Assembly: GCA_015847255.1 (NCBI GenBank)
Contig: JADLZK010001180.1
Span: 1-64,000, forward strand
Length of the DNA stretch: 64,000 nt
Reading direction: 5' to 3'
Source: Hyparrhenia diplandra
Taxonomy: Eukaryota; Streptophyta; Magnoliopsida; Poales; Poaceae
In this document: positions 35,814 through 47,445 of the stretch, in pieces
Layout of the letters: the number at the start of each line of letters is the position of its first letter
Numbering within the stretch: the stretch's first letter is position 1
Position numbers and translations under genes: made by a program
The notes under the pieces: generated by a model
What the model saw: only the letters and a program-made list of their open reading frames with translations
Database searches by the model: none
What the model was told of the DNA's origin: nothing

Positions 35814-38746
35814 TGTCATACCCGGTTTTAAGAACAAAACCAGATACACACCATATGTGAGCCCGTGAAGTCAAATCTCACATATAGTTACAATTAAAGA
35901 AAATATTAAAACATAATGCTTAATATATAACGAACTTAAAATAAAGAAGATAACCTCAAAGCGCGAACAACGGAAAGACACTCCGGTTCGGGATGAAGCC
36001 TCCACTCCACGAGGGACGCGACCGACCGGTTGATCACAAGCCCCGACTCCTTCAATCTTTAGCAATCTAGCAATCTCCCCGGTTTGAGTGGGATATTGCA
36101 AGGGTGAGTCCATGTCGAACTCAAAGCAAATATAACATGGGTGGATGAAGCTCAAAGGTCGATTAATCGGTTTATACCGCGGTGAGCTTTTAGTAAGTCA
36201 AAGTTTTATTCACACTAATAATTCTAAGTTCTGCTTAGGCACCAATTATTCCCCAACAAATTAGTTAAGATCACCTTGGTCCAAGTCTCACCATTCACAT
36301 CTCAACATCATTATCACCATTATCATGTTACTTATTCCGTCAAGTTTTTTCGGGCCGCTCATAACCGTGAGCACGGCCGTTATAATGATTTTACTCTGCT
36401 TGGCGGAGGTGTACACTTTTCACCGTGAGTTATGACTTTCAATTGAGTAGGTTAATTAGGCCTAAACAAAGAAAATCATACATAGCCTTTCGAAAGATTA
36501 TCTAATGTGTCGGGAGCCGCTATAGGTTTTGAAGCCGGACGGATATAGGACCAACCTTCCCGATGGCACAATGACACGCAGCCTATACACAAAGGGACGG
36601 GGACCGCACTATACCCAACCGACAACCCCTTTTGCGCCACAAGGGTAACCCCCAACAAGCTAGACACGAGCTTTCTAATCAACTACGATCGAGCCATATG
36701 ACCCTCCCGCTTGTACGGTTTCCCCGGCTTTTGCCAACGGATCGGTCCTTATGGAGGGCCAAGAGCATCAAAAGAGCTCTCTCGCCCTGTTGTTTCATTA
36801 TCATGTTCACCATCATCAACATCTCATAGCATCATTAATCATCATTGGGTTCATTTACATTTATGTTGAGCGCTAGCAAAACTACCCAATGCATATAACC
36901 CAAGGTAACAAGGAACAGATAACAAAACTAGGACAATCCTTAAAGCAAATTAACTAAACTCAATGCACATGGATTAATAGTTAAAGGTGAATAGGTCAAC
37001 AAGGTAAAGCCCAAGCTATACTTGCCTTAAAATTATAGATCCTTCTTCACGACCAAAGCTTCAAGAATTCCTTGACCGCTGCTCTTGATCACCACGTAAA
37101 GCTCACCGACTATATCGATCGTCACGCAGCAACATACAAGCATATGAAGCCAATCATGCATGGCAAACAAAACTATAATTAGAAAAGTACACCAACAGAG
37201 ATAAAATAATTTGAAAAGCTTATAAACTAATCTACACGTCGCTACGATCACACAGACGTAAAGATCTATGAAAACGGAGTTAAAACGACGAAGTTACGCA
37301 TTAAACAAGATTAGCATTAATAAAATAATAAAATAAATACAAACTCGAAATTTAAAAGTTTGAAAAGTAGATTAACAGTTTCATAAACATGTAGATGACG
37401 AGATTACGAACCCAACGCAAGTTGAACGGGCTAATCGGAGTTAAAACGACAAAGTTATAAGCAATTTAAAACAGTGGCAAACTTGTAAATAGACTGAAGT
37501 TAATTAAAACAAATAAAATTCTTTTATAAATCCGATCCAGGGACTGATACGTAATGAAATGTAGACGGGAGGGACTGTTTAACAAAATCGCCACACGAAG
37601 GGGTATAAGCGATCCTGGGCCGTTGGATCCCGAATGGACGGGCGGGATCACATCGGGGAAAGGAGGGCGGCGCTCCCGCCGGGTTAGAAGCCATCCGCGG
37701 CGGCGGCCATGGCCGGCGGCGGCAAGAGCTCGCCGGCAGAACTCAATCCGGCGTTACGGCCCACCGTTTTCAATGCGGCTTGCACCAATTGAAAGAGGAG
37801 GAGACGGGGATCTCACGTAGGGCAATGGGAAGATCCGAGTAGGCTCGAGAACGGCACGCTGCACAAAACGGCGGATGGCGGCGACCTGCACCAAACGGCG
37901 ACGCAAGATGAGCCAAATCGGGCAAATTAAAAGTACCAGCGTGCTCCGGAGGTCAAGTAGAAGTCGTTGCAACATCTTACAGCGAGGAAACGACGACGGA
38001 CGAGGCGAATTTGACACCGGCGGTGGAAACGGGCTCCGGCAGTGGCGTTTTAGGGTTTTGGTTGCTGCTTGCGATGGTGGCGAGCGCGAGAGGGAAAAGA
38101 GAGGGGCGGTGCTCGCGGCACGGCTTAAGAAGGCGGGCGCGCGCTCGTAGAAGGAAAGGAGCGCGACTTTGGAAGGGGCGTGGCATCAACGGAAGCCGGC
38201 GTCCACGGGAGGGAGACGACGCGCTGGGAGGCAGGGCGCGTGCGTTGCACGTGCTGTGCTGCTGGCCGAGTTGGGCCAGGATTTCTGGCGCTGGCGGCCC
38301 AAGAGCAAGGAGAGGGAGCGGGCGAATGGGCCAAGAGTGAAGAATTCCACTCGGCTGGAGAAAAACAAGGAGCAGGCCTACATCCCTTCGGTTGGGCCAA
38401 GAGTGCAGACCAAAGATTCAAGGGAGTTGGGCCACACGGGTCAAAAGCTGGGAAGTCAGGATGATAAAGAAAATACCCTTTTCTTTTATTTGAACAAATT
38501 TCAAATGAGCTTTTCAAAGGAACTTGAATACCTTTTCAAATTTGGCCAAAACCACTCATCACATAAAAACAAATGCAGCAGCATGAGTGCACAAACATGT
38601 AGCTAGGACTTATAGTTGATTTTAATTTCACTATAGTTGATTTTAATTTCACAACAATATTATTTTCCTATATTCCAATGCTTACAAAATACATAAATAA
38701 ATCAATTTAACCTATTTTTGAAAAGTGCAAAATTTGGGGTGTTACA
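35814..38746. mobile_element. Solo LTR, 2933 bases
   Basis: Begins TGTCATACCC and ends GGGGTGTTACA, with perfect 5-bp duplications GTCTT at 35809-35813 and 38747-38751. It interrupts ORF1 of LINE-B near its C-terminus. Its size and ends resemble the solo LTR at 16401. No gag-pol. Confidence 0.9.
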
Positions 38747-40797
38747 GTCTTGGGCGGTGTCGGCAGAAAGCTCGCGGAAGAGCCCGGCGTTGAGGTCACG
38801 GGTGGCGCCGATCCGTCCGTGGCATCCTCCTCCTGTCCCTCCTCCACAATGGCTGAGGCAGTCAACTCAACCTCAGGCCCCTGGGCCAACTCCAAGTGCC
38901 CATACGCATGGGCTGCGGCTGCTGGAGGAGTGTCCGGCACCAAAGAGACGGCTGATGCAGGAGGTGTCCACCCGGCCGCCGGTGCGCTCGCCCACGACCA
39001 GCCGACGCAGCGATCTCATCCAACATAGCGCCGACCCATGTCGGAGGCTCCTCCACGCCAAGCTCGAGCACCAACGGGTTCGATGCGCAGGAGTGGACAG
39101 AACATCGCCGGTCATGTTGCCGCCCACCACAGGTGCACTCCCCGTGGTCGCCATCGCCGCTGCCCAGCTCGCTAACGCCCTCGCATGGCCACCTCCGAAA
39201 TCGGTGGACCATCTTGGTTGACGTCGGCCGGGAGGCGGTGGGTCGACGACGTGAGTCGAGCCGCGTGACACTACCGGCACACCTCTAGGCCGCCCGCACT
39301 CCCTCGGCATGGTGGTGGAGACCATGGCGGCCTGCAGCAGCGCATGTGGTCTCGGCATTGTCGCGACACGGTGGTTGGCGCCGAGACAACGGAAGCGGGC
39401 CGCCGACGAACGCCAACGGGATCACCGCTGGGGGGCGCGCCGGTCCTTCAGGTGCACATCCCCGGCGCAGTGCGGTAGCTTGCACTCGTGACCGGCTGGT
39501 CGGGTGCCGGGGAGCACACGCCGCCAACCATCGGCGTCCGGCGCCGCTTCGCTCGGGCCCCAAACGTTGGTGGGCGGGGATTCGCCGAGGCGCCATTGGT
39601 CGGCCGGGTGCCCGCCGTGCTCACCTTCGCTCGAGGCTTCTTCGTCGCGGCAAATACGCCGCCGCCCCGCAGCAGCAGCTTTCACGCCCGGCGACGGCGG
39701 CGGCGTTGGCGGCGCCGATGTTTGCGCCCGCCGGCCTCGTGCTCCCGACACCCGCCCATGGTCGCTGGCGGTGTCGACGCCCCCCGCCCAACTCGACGCC
39801 TGGGGGCGGAGTCGACCGTCGGAACGCCATTCGTGTGTTTCGGGCGCCGAGGACGAGGAGAGAGCCCGGCGAGCCGCGTGGAGGTAGGGAAGGTCCACCG
39901 ACATGCTCCCCCATCGCCCCGTGGGTCGCCGGACCAGTCCTCAACGAGGGTATCACTCCACCGCATCACCTTTGATCTGCCCATGGAGGGGATGAAAGGC
40001 GCGGCGTTGGGTGAGAGAGACCCGCCGTGGTGGCTCTGAGCGCATTACGCAGAAGATCGCTGTCCGCCTCGTCATCCCTTCCCGAGCCCACCCCTGGGAG
40101 CTGCAGACGCCGGGCGAAGGACACGACGGCCCGGGATCGTTGGTAGCTGGGCGACGAGGCAGCAGAGGGTGACGACGAGGTGGTGGAGGCGTGGGGGGGA
40201 AGGAGGTCACGACGGTGGCGGTGCTGGAGCCGGCCATCTCCAAGGTCGACGCGGCGGGGCGGGGCGGCGGGCGCAGCCGCAAGCTCCTTGGGCGCCTCCT
40301 CCTGGGCGCCGGCTCCGCCTGGCCGGTGCCGCCGCGCTGCCGCTCGCCCGGCCGCCGGCCGCCGCCGCCACCGCCGGGCGTGCCCCGCTCCTCCCCCGTG
40401 CTGAACTCCTTGAGGTATCCCTCGACGGGAGCAACAAAGACAGGTTTCGGGCTTGCAGATCCGGGCGAGGGAGAGGAAGGGGTGGGCACCCGCCCGGGCC
40501 GGCGTCCGGCACCGCCGGTGGCGGGCAGAGGCGGCATCTTGTTGGCCGAATCGGGAGAGAGCTGGGGAGGGAGGAGATTGGGGGCGGCGTCGCTGTGCAG
40601 GTGGAATGACGGTGGGATGGGGATGGAGGGGGGCGGCGGCGGGTGCGGGCGCCGGCGCGCCCGCCGGGCGGGCGGCGCGGCGTGGAGGGCCCGCCAGAGC
40701 TAGGGTTCGGGAGCCATGGAGTCGCTCCGCCCAAAGAAAAAGTCCCGCCGGAAACACTGGGTGGTAATTCTCGTCGACCCTTGTTGGTCTACCTTTT

Positions 40798-43700
40798 ACT
40801 TATGATAATGGTCGGGACGGATATGCTAATGTCAAGGTCAGGCTTGATAGGGCGGTTGCTGATCCTAATTGGCGAGACATGTTTGGAGAAGCTACCTTGC
40901 ATCACCTGGTTTCTTCGAGATCTGATCATTGCCCCCTGCTGTTGGAGATCAAGAAGGAGAGTTGGGAGAGGCATAAACCACGTATTTTTCGTTATGAGAT
41001 TATGTGGGAGCGGCTGGAATCCCTTGCTCTTGAAATAAAAAGAAGCTTGGTGTACTGCTCCAGATAGAGAGGGCCTGGGTGGTGTGGCTAGTGTGCTGGT
41101 ACATGTCCAACATGCACTGCGTACGTGGAGTAAAAAGAATTTTGGGGCTGTAACAAAAGAACTGGAAGAACTTCGTGTCAAACTAGAAGTTGTGAGATCA
41201 GACACATCTGCTAGCAGAGCTGACATTAGGGTGCTTACTGATCGTATGGATGAGCTGTTATACCGTGAAGAAATGATGTGGCTACAACGATCGCGTATTG
41301 CATGGCTGCGAGAAGGGGATCGCAATGCCAAGTACTTTCATCGCCAAGCAGTGTGGAGGGCACGAAAAAATAAAATCACAATGCTAAAGAATCTGGAGGG
41401 TGACTGGTGTCATGATCCTAAAGTGTTACAGTCCATGTCGGTTAATTTTTTAAAAGACCTCTACTTGGCTGATGACCAGGTTGATCCGACCGAGCCTGTT
41501 GATCTAATTGATCCTAAGATTACTGATGATATGAATGAAGAGCTATGCAGGAACTTTTCTGTCCAGGAGATTTCTGATGCCTAGTTCCAAATGGGTCCTC
41601 TCAAGGCGCCTGGGTCAGACGGGTTCCCTGCTAGATTCTACCAGCGCCACTGGGAGGTTCTCAGAGACGATGTCGTGGCTGCGGTTCAGCAATTCTTTGT
41701 GGATGGAAATATGCCAGGAGGTATTAATGATACTGCCATTGTTCTAATCCCAAAGGTGCCAAACCCGGAATATTTGAAAGATTTCAGGTCAATTAGTCTT
41801 TGCAATGTGATTTATAAAATTATATCCAAGTGTCTGGTTAATCGGTTGAGGCCACTGTTGGAGCAAATTGTTTCTAAAGAACAGAGTGCTTTCGTTCTGG
41901 GTCGGTTGATAACAGACAATGCACTAATTGCCTTTGAATGTATATATACATGCAATTCAGAGACCTTATGGGATGGATTATTGTGCCTACAAGTTGGATT
42001 TGTCGAAGGCGTATGACCATGTTGATTGGGGATTTCTAAAAAGTTTGATGGTGAAGCTAGGCTTTCAAAGTAAGTGGGTGCAGTGGGTCATGACATGTGT
42101 CTCGACTGTTCGCTACTCTGTCCGCTTCAATGGGGTGCCTTCGCACTCCTTTTCTCCAACTCGCGGCCTACGTCAAGGTGATCCGCTATCTCCTTATTTA
42201 TTTCTTCTTGTCGCTGATGGATTATCGTCTTTGTTGCATCATCATGAAAGGCTAAGAAACATCGAAGGGTTGAAGGTGTGCAGACGTGCCCCTAGTATCA
42301 CCCATCTGCTATTCGCGGATGATAGCCTCCTTTTCTTCCGGGCAAATCAGGGCCAAGCACAGGCGGTCAAAAATATTTTGTCGGTGTTCGAAAGATGTAC
42401 TGGGCAGCAACTGAGCCCCACCAAGTGCTCGCTTTTCATGAGTGAGGAGGGTGACACTGCTGTTGGTGATCAGGTCAGACAAGTGCTGGGTGTCCAACGT
42501 GTTGATTTTGAAGCAAAATATTTGGGTCTTCCCATGCCAACTGGCCGGATGAATAAAGGTGTTTTCCAACCACTACAAGAAAAATTGCAGAAGAGAATGT
42601 GTGCTTGGAGTGAAAGAGATCTGTCGGCAGCAGCAAAAGAAATTCTTATAAAGTCGGTTGCTCAAGCCTTGCCCAATTATGTGATGAGTGTATTCAAGAT
42701 CCCCCTGACACTATGTGATGATATGATGCGACACATCCGAGCTTACTGGTGGGGAGCTGAAAATGGCCGAAGGAAGGTACAGTGGGTACCTTGGGAAAAG
42801 ATGATCATGCCAAAAGGTTTTGGGGGTATGGGTTTCCGAGACCTCCGACTGGTGAACCAAGCGCTGCTTGCAAGACAGGCATGGTGGCTAATTTTCTTAC
42901 CAGATAGTTTGTGTGCACAAGTCCTCAAGGCCAAGTACTACCCGAATGGCAATCTGTTGGATACGGTGGCAGCAGGAGACGCCTCCCCCTCATGGCGTGG
43001 AATTGAACATGGCTTGGACTTATTAAAAAATGGTGTGGTTCACAGAGTGGGCGATGGTCAATCTATTCGCATCTGGCGTGATAACTGGATTCCTCGTGCA
43101 CATCTAATGAAGCCAGTGGGCAGCGTGCGGCAATGCAGACTTCGGCGTGTCTCACACTTGATTGACACTGAAGCCAGGACATGGGATGAGACACTGATCT
43201 GAAGATACTTTTATCCTTGTGATGTTGAGGAGATTCTGAAGATTAAAATTCCCTACAATGCCTGTGATGACCAAGTTGCTGGGAATTTTGAGAAGTCGGG
43301 GTTGTTCACTGTTAAAAGTGTGTATCGTTTAGCCATGAGATTGGTTCATGATGAGGGAGCGATCGGCTCCAGCTCGACCCCAACAGATGGCAGGAAGGTC
43401 TGGAAGGATCTCTGGGCCATGAATGTTCGTGAAAAAGTCAAGGTCTTTACATGGAAGGTGGCAAACAATGGCATCCCTACTCAAGCAAATAAACACTACA
43501 GACATATAGCATCTCATGATCTATGTGAGTTATGTGGAAGTTACAAGGAGGATTGTTTTCATGCTTGTGTCAGCTGTCCCCATGCTGTGGCTCTTCGGTT
43601 GGCCATGAGCGCCCATTGGGCTCTCCCTTCGGAAGAGGATTTGTGCTACATAGGGCCCCAGTGGCTCTTGATCCTAATGAGTCCGAACAAGGGGACGGGC

Positions 43701-44210
43701 ATTGCCAAAGTTCAGAAGAAGAAAAGATGGATGCCACCAGACCCAGGTTGGATGAAAATCAATGTTGATGGAGCTTACTTGCCCAATTCGGGTGCTGCTG
43801 CGATTGGAGTTATCATCAGAGACCAAGAGGGGCGTGTACAGCTTACAGCTTGGCGTTGCCTATGCCAATGCTGGGATGCGGAGGAGGCAGAAGTTGCAGC
43901 TTGCTGTGAAGGATTATCTCTTGCAGGGCGCTGGCCAGACGTTCCAATGATGCTCGAGACGGATTGTGCGGCGATTGCGGAGAAGCTTCATCGTCATACG
44001 GTTGATCGCTCCTTACACTGGTCTGCAGTTCAGGAGGCCAGGCTGCGTATGCAGGAACTCAACCAAGTCCAAGCTGTGAAGATCAGCCGGGATCAGAACA
44101 ATGCAGCGCACCAGCTAGCGCATCATGCTATTAGGTCCAGTAGTAGTGAGGTCTTTTTTTCTTGTTTTCCAGAGTTTGTTGAGTCACTTGCTTGTAACGA
44201 TACTATTTGA
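40798..44210 (+). pseudogene. LINE-A ORF2, reverse transcriptase to RNase H
   Basis: It resumes the endonuclease (VKVRLDRAVADPNWRDMFGE, SRSDHCPLLLE), then a linker with REEMMWLQRSRIAWLREGDR and the reverse transcriptase: KAPGSDGFPARFYQ, FRSISLCNVIYKIISKCLVN, DLSKAYDHVDW, GLRQGDPLSPYLFLLVADGL and the catalytic FADDSLLF at about 42313. Then come a zf-RVT region (CELCGSYKEDCFHACVSC) and an RNase H domain (INVDGAY, EAEVAACCEGLSLA, LETDCAAI, ending near NNAAHQLAHHA). Breaks: frameshift near 41050, TAG at 41582, frameshift near 41950, TGA at 43201. Confidence 0.95.
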
Positions 44211-44260
44211 TCTTTAATAAAGTTCTGTTTCGCAAAAAAAATATATATATATTAGTGATC

Positions 44261-44472
44261 ATGCGCTTTGTATATGGTATCTGCATGCCTGTTGATGTTG
44301 TCATGCTTCCTGAAGTGATTTCGTAAGGAAGGCAGCATGTTGTAGTATGTTATATGATGCAGCTTCTCAACTTACTAGCTGTTTGCATCTTGGGATAAGA
44401 GGATGGGAATGGGATAGGGGTTGAGATATGAACTTAGTGGAGAGTAGAGTCAATATATTGCAAAATAGGAAG
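44261..44472. other. AT-rich flank of LINE-A
   Basis: 44363-44470 resembles 44855-44950 (CAACTTACT, CTGTTTGC, GGGATA in the same order), suggesting an old local duplication that brackets the small LINE. No gene. Confidence 0.35.
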
Positions 44473-44489
44473 GATGGAGGGCCGGAATT

Positions 44490-44832
44490 TTTTTTTTTGA
44501 AACCCGGCCTTTTTATTACTTGGCCCCCGCTAAATCGCTGGCTACAAACGCCTCAAGAGACTGAGGAACATTTTCCCGGACAGCACTCGTGCTGCTGGTT
44601 ATCTTACATCCAAGAGCAGCTAGCTCGTGTGCTACTTGATTACAAGAACGATTACAATGATTAATTCTATAAGCAGAAAATTCAGAGGCCAACAGATGTT
44701 TGGCTTCTATGATGGTCCCTCCCATCATCGACAGTCTGAACTCATCACTTTCAAGTGCTGACTTAACTGCAGTTGCGTCAGTCTCAACCACGAGTTTTGA
44801 TATCCCCATGGAAGCTGCAGCTCTGATGCCCT
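44490..44832 (-). mobile_element. Short 5'-truncated LINE (RNase H tail only)
   Basis: 17-bp duplications GATGGAGGGCYGGAATT (one difference) lie at 44473-44489 and 44833-44849, and the left end is poly-T. The minus-strand frame encodes the end of a LINE RNase H domain: LVVETDATAVKSALES and NQVAHELAALG. The insertion is 343 bases. Confidence 0.9.
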
Positions 44833-44849
44833 GATGGAGGGCTGGAATT

Positions 44850-47322
44850 AACGTAGCTTCACAACTTACTTTCTGTTTGCGTTGTGGGATATAAGCGGAT
44901 ATATATATAATCGGTGTAGAATAGAGAATTAATATATTTGTGAAGTGGACAACTGGGAGTTCAATACAACCGGCAGCTTGGTTGGCTCAGTGCTTTCTCA
45001 AAAAAAAAAAAAAAGGTCTACAAATCAATAGTACTCCTAGAAAACTTTTTTCAAACAAAAAATATTTTTTAAACGACGAAAAATCATTTTTTGAAAGAAG
45101 GATTCTACCATGTAACAACGATTATCACGCTTTGTGCATACAGAGGTCGATCCTATAAACAAATCGATTCCAAAGAAGGAATGTATGATGATAATAAAAG
45201 ATATTTTATCACGCTTTGTGCATATACAGATTGAAAAGGACTGCACAATATTGTTGTTGTTGTGACATACTTTATTAGTCAAAGTTTTTTATAAATGACC
45301 TAGAATTTAAATATGTTTGCATAAACTTTTTAAATAGTCGATTCGCCTTGAATATTGATTGATCTGAATGCGGAGGTTGGCTAGCTGCAGTTTCCCTAGA
45401 GAGAAAAGATTTTGCTAAACTTATCATAGTGCGCGTGATGCCAGTGGAAGACATGAACCCTGTGAAGTGATGTAAATTCAGCGAGAGGACGACATGGCCT
45501 GGGGAGGTATGGATAGGAACAAAAGCTGTAACGTCCACAATCGCAGAACAGTACAGTTCCTTTTCCATTTCAAGCTACTTCTGGGATAGCCATTGTGCTA
45601 TATACTCTTTGTCCTACTCACATAACGCCAGTGTGAGAGGTGATGATGGTAAAATTAAATTAATAAAATTGTGAGATGCAATTCATTACTTAAACCCAAT
45701 TATGCTTGAAAACATTACTTTATGTCAGATGTCTATCGCGGCAATGTTTTCATTATTCTGTTTGCTTCTAGAGAGCCATTGGTCACACTGATATTCTGAT
45801 ACAAGTAATTTTTTGCTTGATAAGTACTGTATGGCTGTAAGAGTATGCCATTTGAGATGTATTCTGTTTAAGAATGCTATATGGACTAAAAACCTGATAG
45901 TTAAATGGTGCAATTGAAAAAATTTAACCATTGACACAAGATTTAAAATCCATGTTGCATATGTTTTGATGTGTGACTCTGCCTTGATACCAAGTTTTTC
46001 ACATTATATTTATCAAATGCCCTTATGTAAGAGTCTTAACATCAACTTGGATTTAACTTCCTCAGTCTCTGTGAACGGTAACATTTGTAGTGCTTATCTC
46101 AAGGTTGTAACCTTTAAGTGTAGTGCCAATGTTAGTTTTTCATCTGGGGTGAATATGATCGGCCGAGGGTCCATTTTACTTGGTTTGGATTCTATCATTG
46201 AAATGAACAATTGGTATTTTTTTTTATGTATTTGTTATTTCTTTGTGAATATTAAATATTTCCTGTGAAAATCAATTATATTTTCCTCTTAAGTTTCTTA
46301 TTTATATTTCTTGAACATGCAAGAGAGTTGTTTGTCATTTATCAGAGAATCAAAAAAGGGTTGATCCCTTACACAGCCCTAGGGATGATGATCGAACTTA
46401 TACATGCATGCATAAACACAGGCCATCCTTGCTGATTGTGATATTTACATGCATGGTTTTATTTACTGACGTGTGTACTTTGGACTTACATTCCTCTCAT
46501 GTGTTGGTTATTTGGCCATAGGGAGATCTGCTTTCTTTATGTCCATTTGCTATGAGCCTATGAATGATAGCAAGAAACCCAAAAGGGAATGGATACATGA
46601 TAGGATGTGTGAAACAACCATTTTTGAGGAACAAAAAAAATGTACTTGCTAATGCTCGTGATAATCCTATAAAATCTAACATTTATATAATAACTCTTAA
46701 TGCAGGTAGCTTTCCAAGTTCATCTCAATATGACACGTGAAGGACGAAGTTTAAGGGACTAAATCATCTATAGAGGATTTCCTCAAATAAATTGTTATAT
46801 ATTTTTTATTACATTACTAGAAGTTGTCACCCGTCCAACCTGCCAGAAGCTTGGAGTTTAAACATAAGATAAAATAATTTTTATATAAATGAGTATATAC
46901 TGTTTCATGCATTTTAGTTCTTCGTTACTTACTTTGTTTTTAACCTGCACAAAGTAATCCTCCTCATCAGCTAATTGTAATCACATTTCTTAGTGATTAC
47001 AATTCAATCCTTTAACAATACTCCTTTCCTGCCCGCAGCAACGCGCGGAGAATCCTCCTAATTACCTCATAGAATTAGGTAAGTTTTAGATATAAAAATA
47101 TTTTTTCTAGATTTGATTGATGCATGCATGATCTGATGAATATGGTAAAATCTATATTATTTTGCAACTTTTGGACTTGATATATTTGGATTACCATGTA
47201 ATATTTTTACTTGTGACCTCGTACACTTGGATTTGCATGTTTATGATTTGCATGTGTGTGTGTGATGGGTTTGCATGGATTTTCTCGGACCACGGAAAAG
47301 GAAGGGCCACACGGCTCAAAAA
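44850..47322. other. AT-rich intergenic DNA
   Basis: I see no gene. Features: a poly-A tract at 45000-45015, a sequence TTATCACGCTTTGTGCATA present at 45121 and 45207, and a degraded Helitron-like end (CCCGCAGCAACGCGCGG) at 47032-47048. Open frames here are short and AT-driven. Confidence 0.5.
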
Positions 47323-47339
47323 GGGAAGTGACATCCACC

Positions 47340-47425
47340 GGCTTCTTTCTATCTATGTATCGGGAGTTCGGAAAAAAAAAAAATTCTTTTCCTTGACTAA
47401 TCTATATCTACTTTCATTTCATAAT
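47340..47425 (+). mobile_element. Very short retroposon insertion
   Basis: 20-bp duplications AAAGGGAAGTGACATCCACC lie at 47320-47339 and 47426-47445. The insert starts GGCTTCTTTCTATCTATG, has an internal poly-A and about 35 further bases. The first part matches the tail at 7885-7946, so it is the 3' end of a LINE family; the extra 3' sequence may be transduced DNA. Confidence 0.7.
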
Positions 47426-47445
47426 AAAGGGAAGTGACATCCACC

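Larger units (their letters stand above)
33792..40780 (-). mobile_element. ORF1-only LINE (LINE-B) inserted in LINE-A, with two solo LTRs inside
   Basis: Perfect 17-bp duplications TTGTTGGTCTACCTTTT lie at 33775-33791 and 40781-40797. The left end is poly-T, so the element is on the minus strand with its tail at 33797. Without the two LTRs (33826-35325, 35814-38746) it is about 2.5 kb. It encodes only an ORF1-like frame: proline-rich N-terminus 40537-39960, AGHECKLPHCAGDVHLKDR near 39450, a HRVAT zinc-knuckle remnant near 39340, and a C-terminal FAEYIDTLGRDFPEEAIKAL near 35600. The 3' UTR follows directly; there is no endonuclease or reverse transcriptase. Confidence 0.8.
31422..44246 (+). 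mobile_element. Full-length L1-type LINE (LINE-A), interrupted by nested elements
   Basis: Perfect 14-bp duplications ATATATTAGTGATC flank it at 31408-31421 and 44247-44260, and it ends in a short A-run. ORF1 (DUF4283 plus CCHC) and ORF2 (endonuclease, reverse transcriptase, zf-RVT, RNase H) are in the expected order. Removing the 33792-40797 insertion leaves about 5.8 kb, a normal full length. The 5' UTR is 31422-31725. Stops and a deletion in the endonuclease make it inactive. Confidence 0.95.

Noticed and set aside
37977..38606. Arg/Gly-rich frames on both strands
   Set aside because: Inside the solo LTR 35814-38746, no domain, GC-rich leader-like sequence.
40169..40767. Long plus-strand Gly/Arg-rich frames
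   Set aside because: Shadows of the proline-rich ORF1 start of the minus-strand LINE-B.
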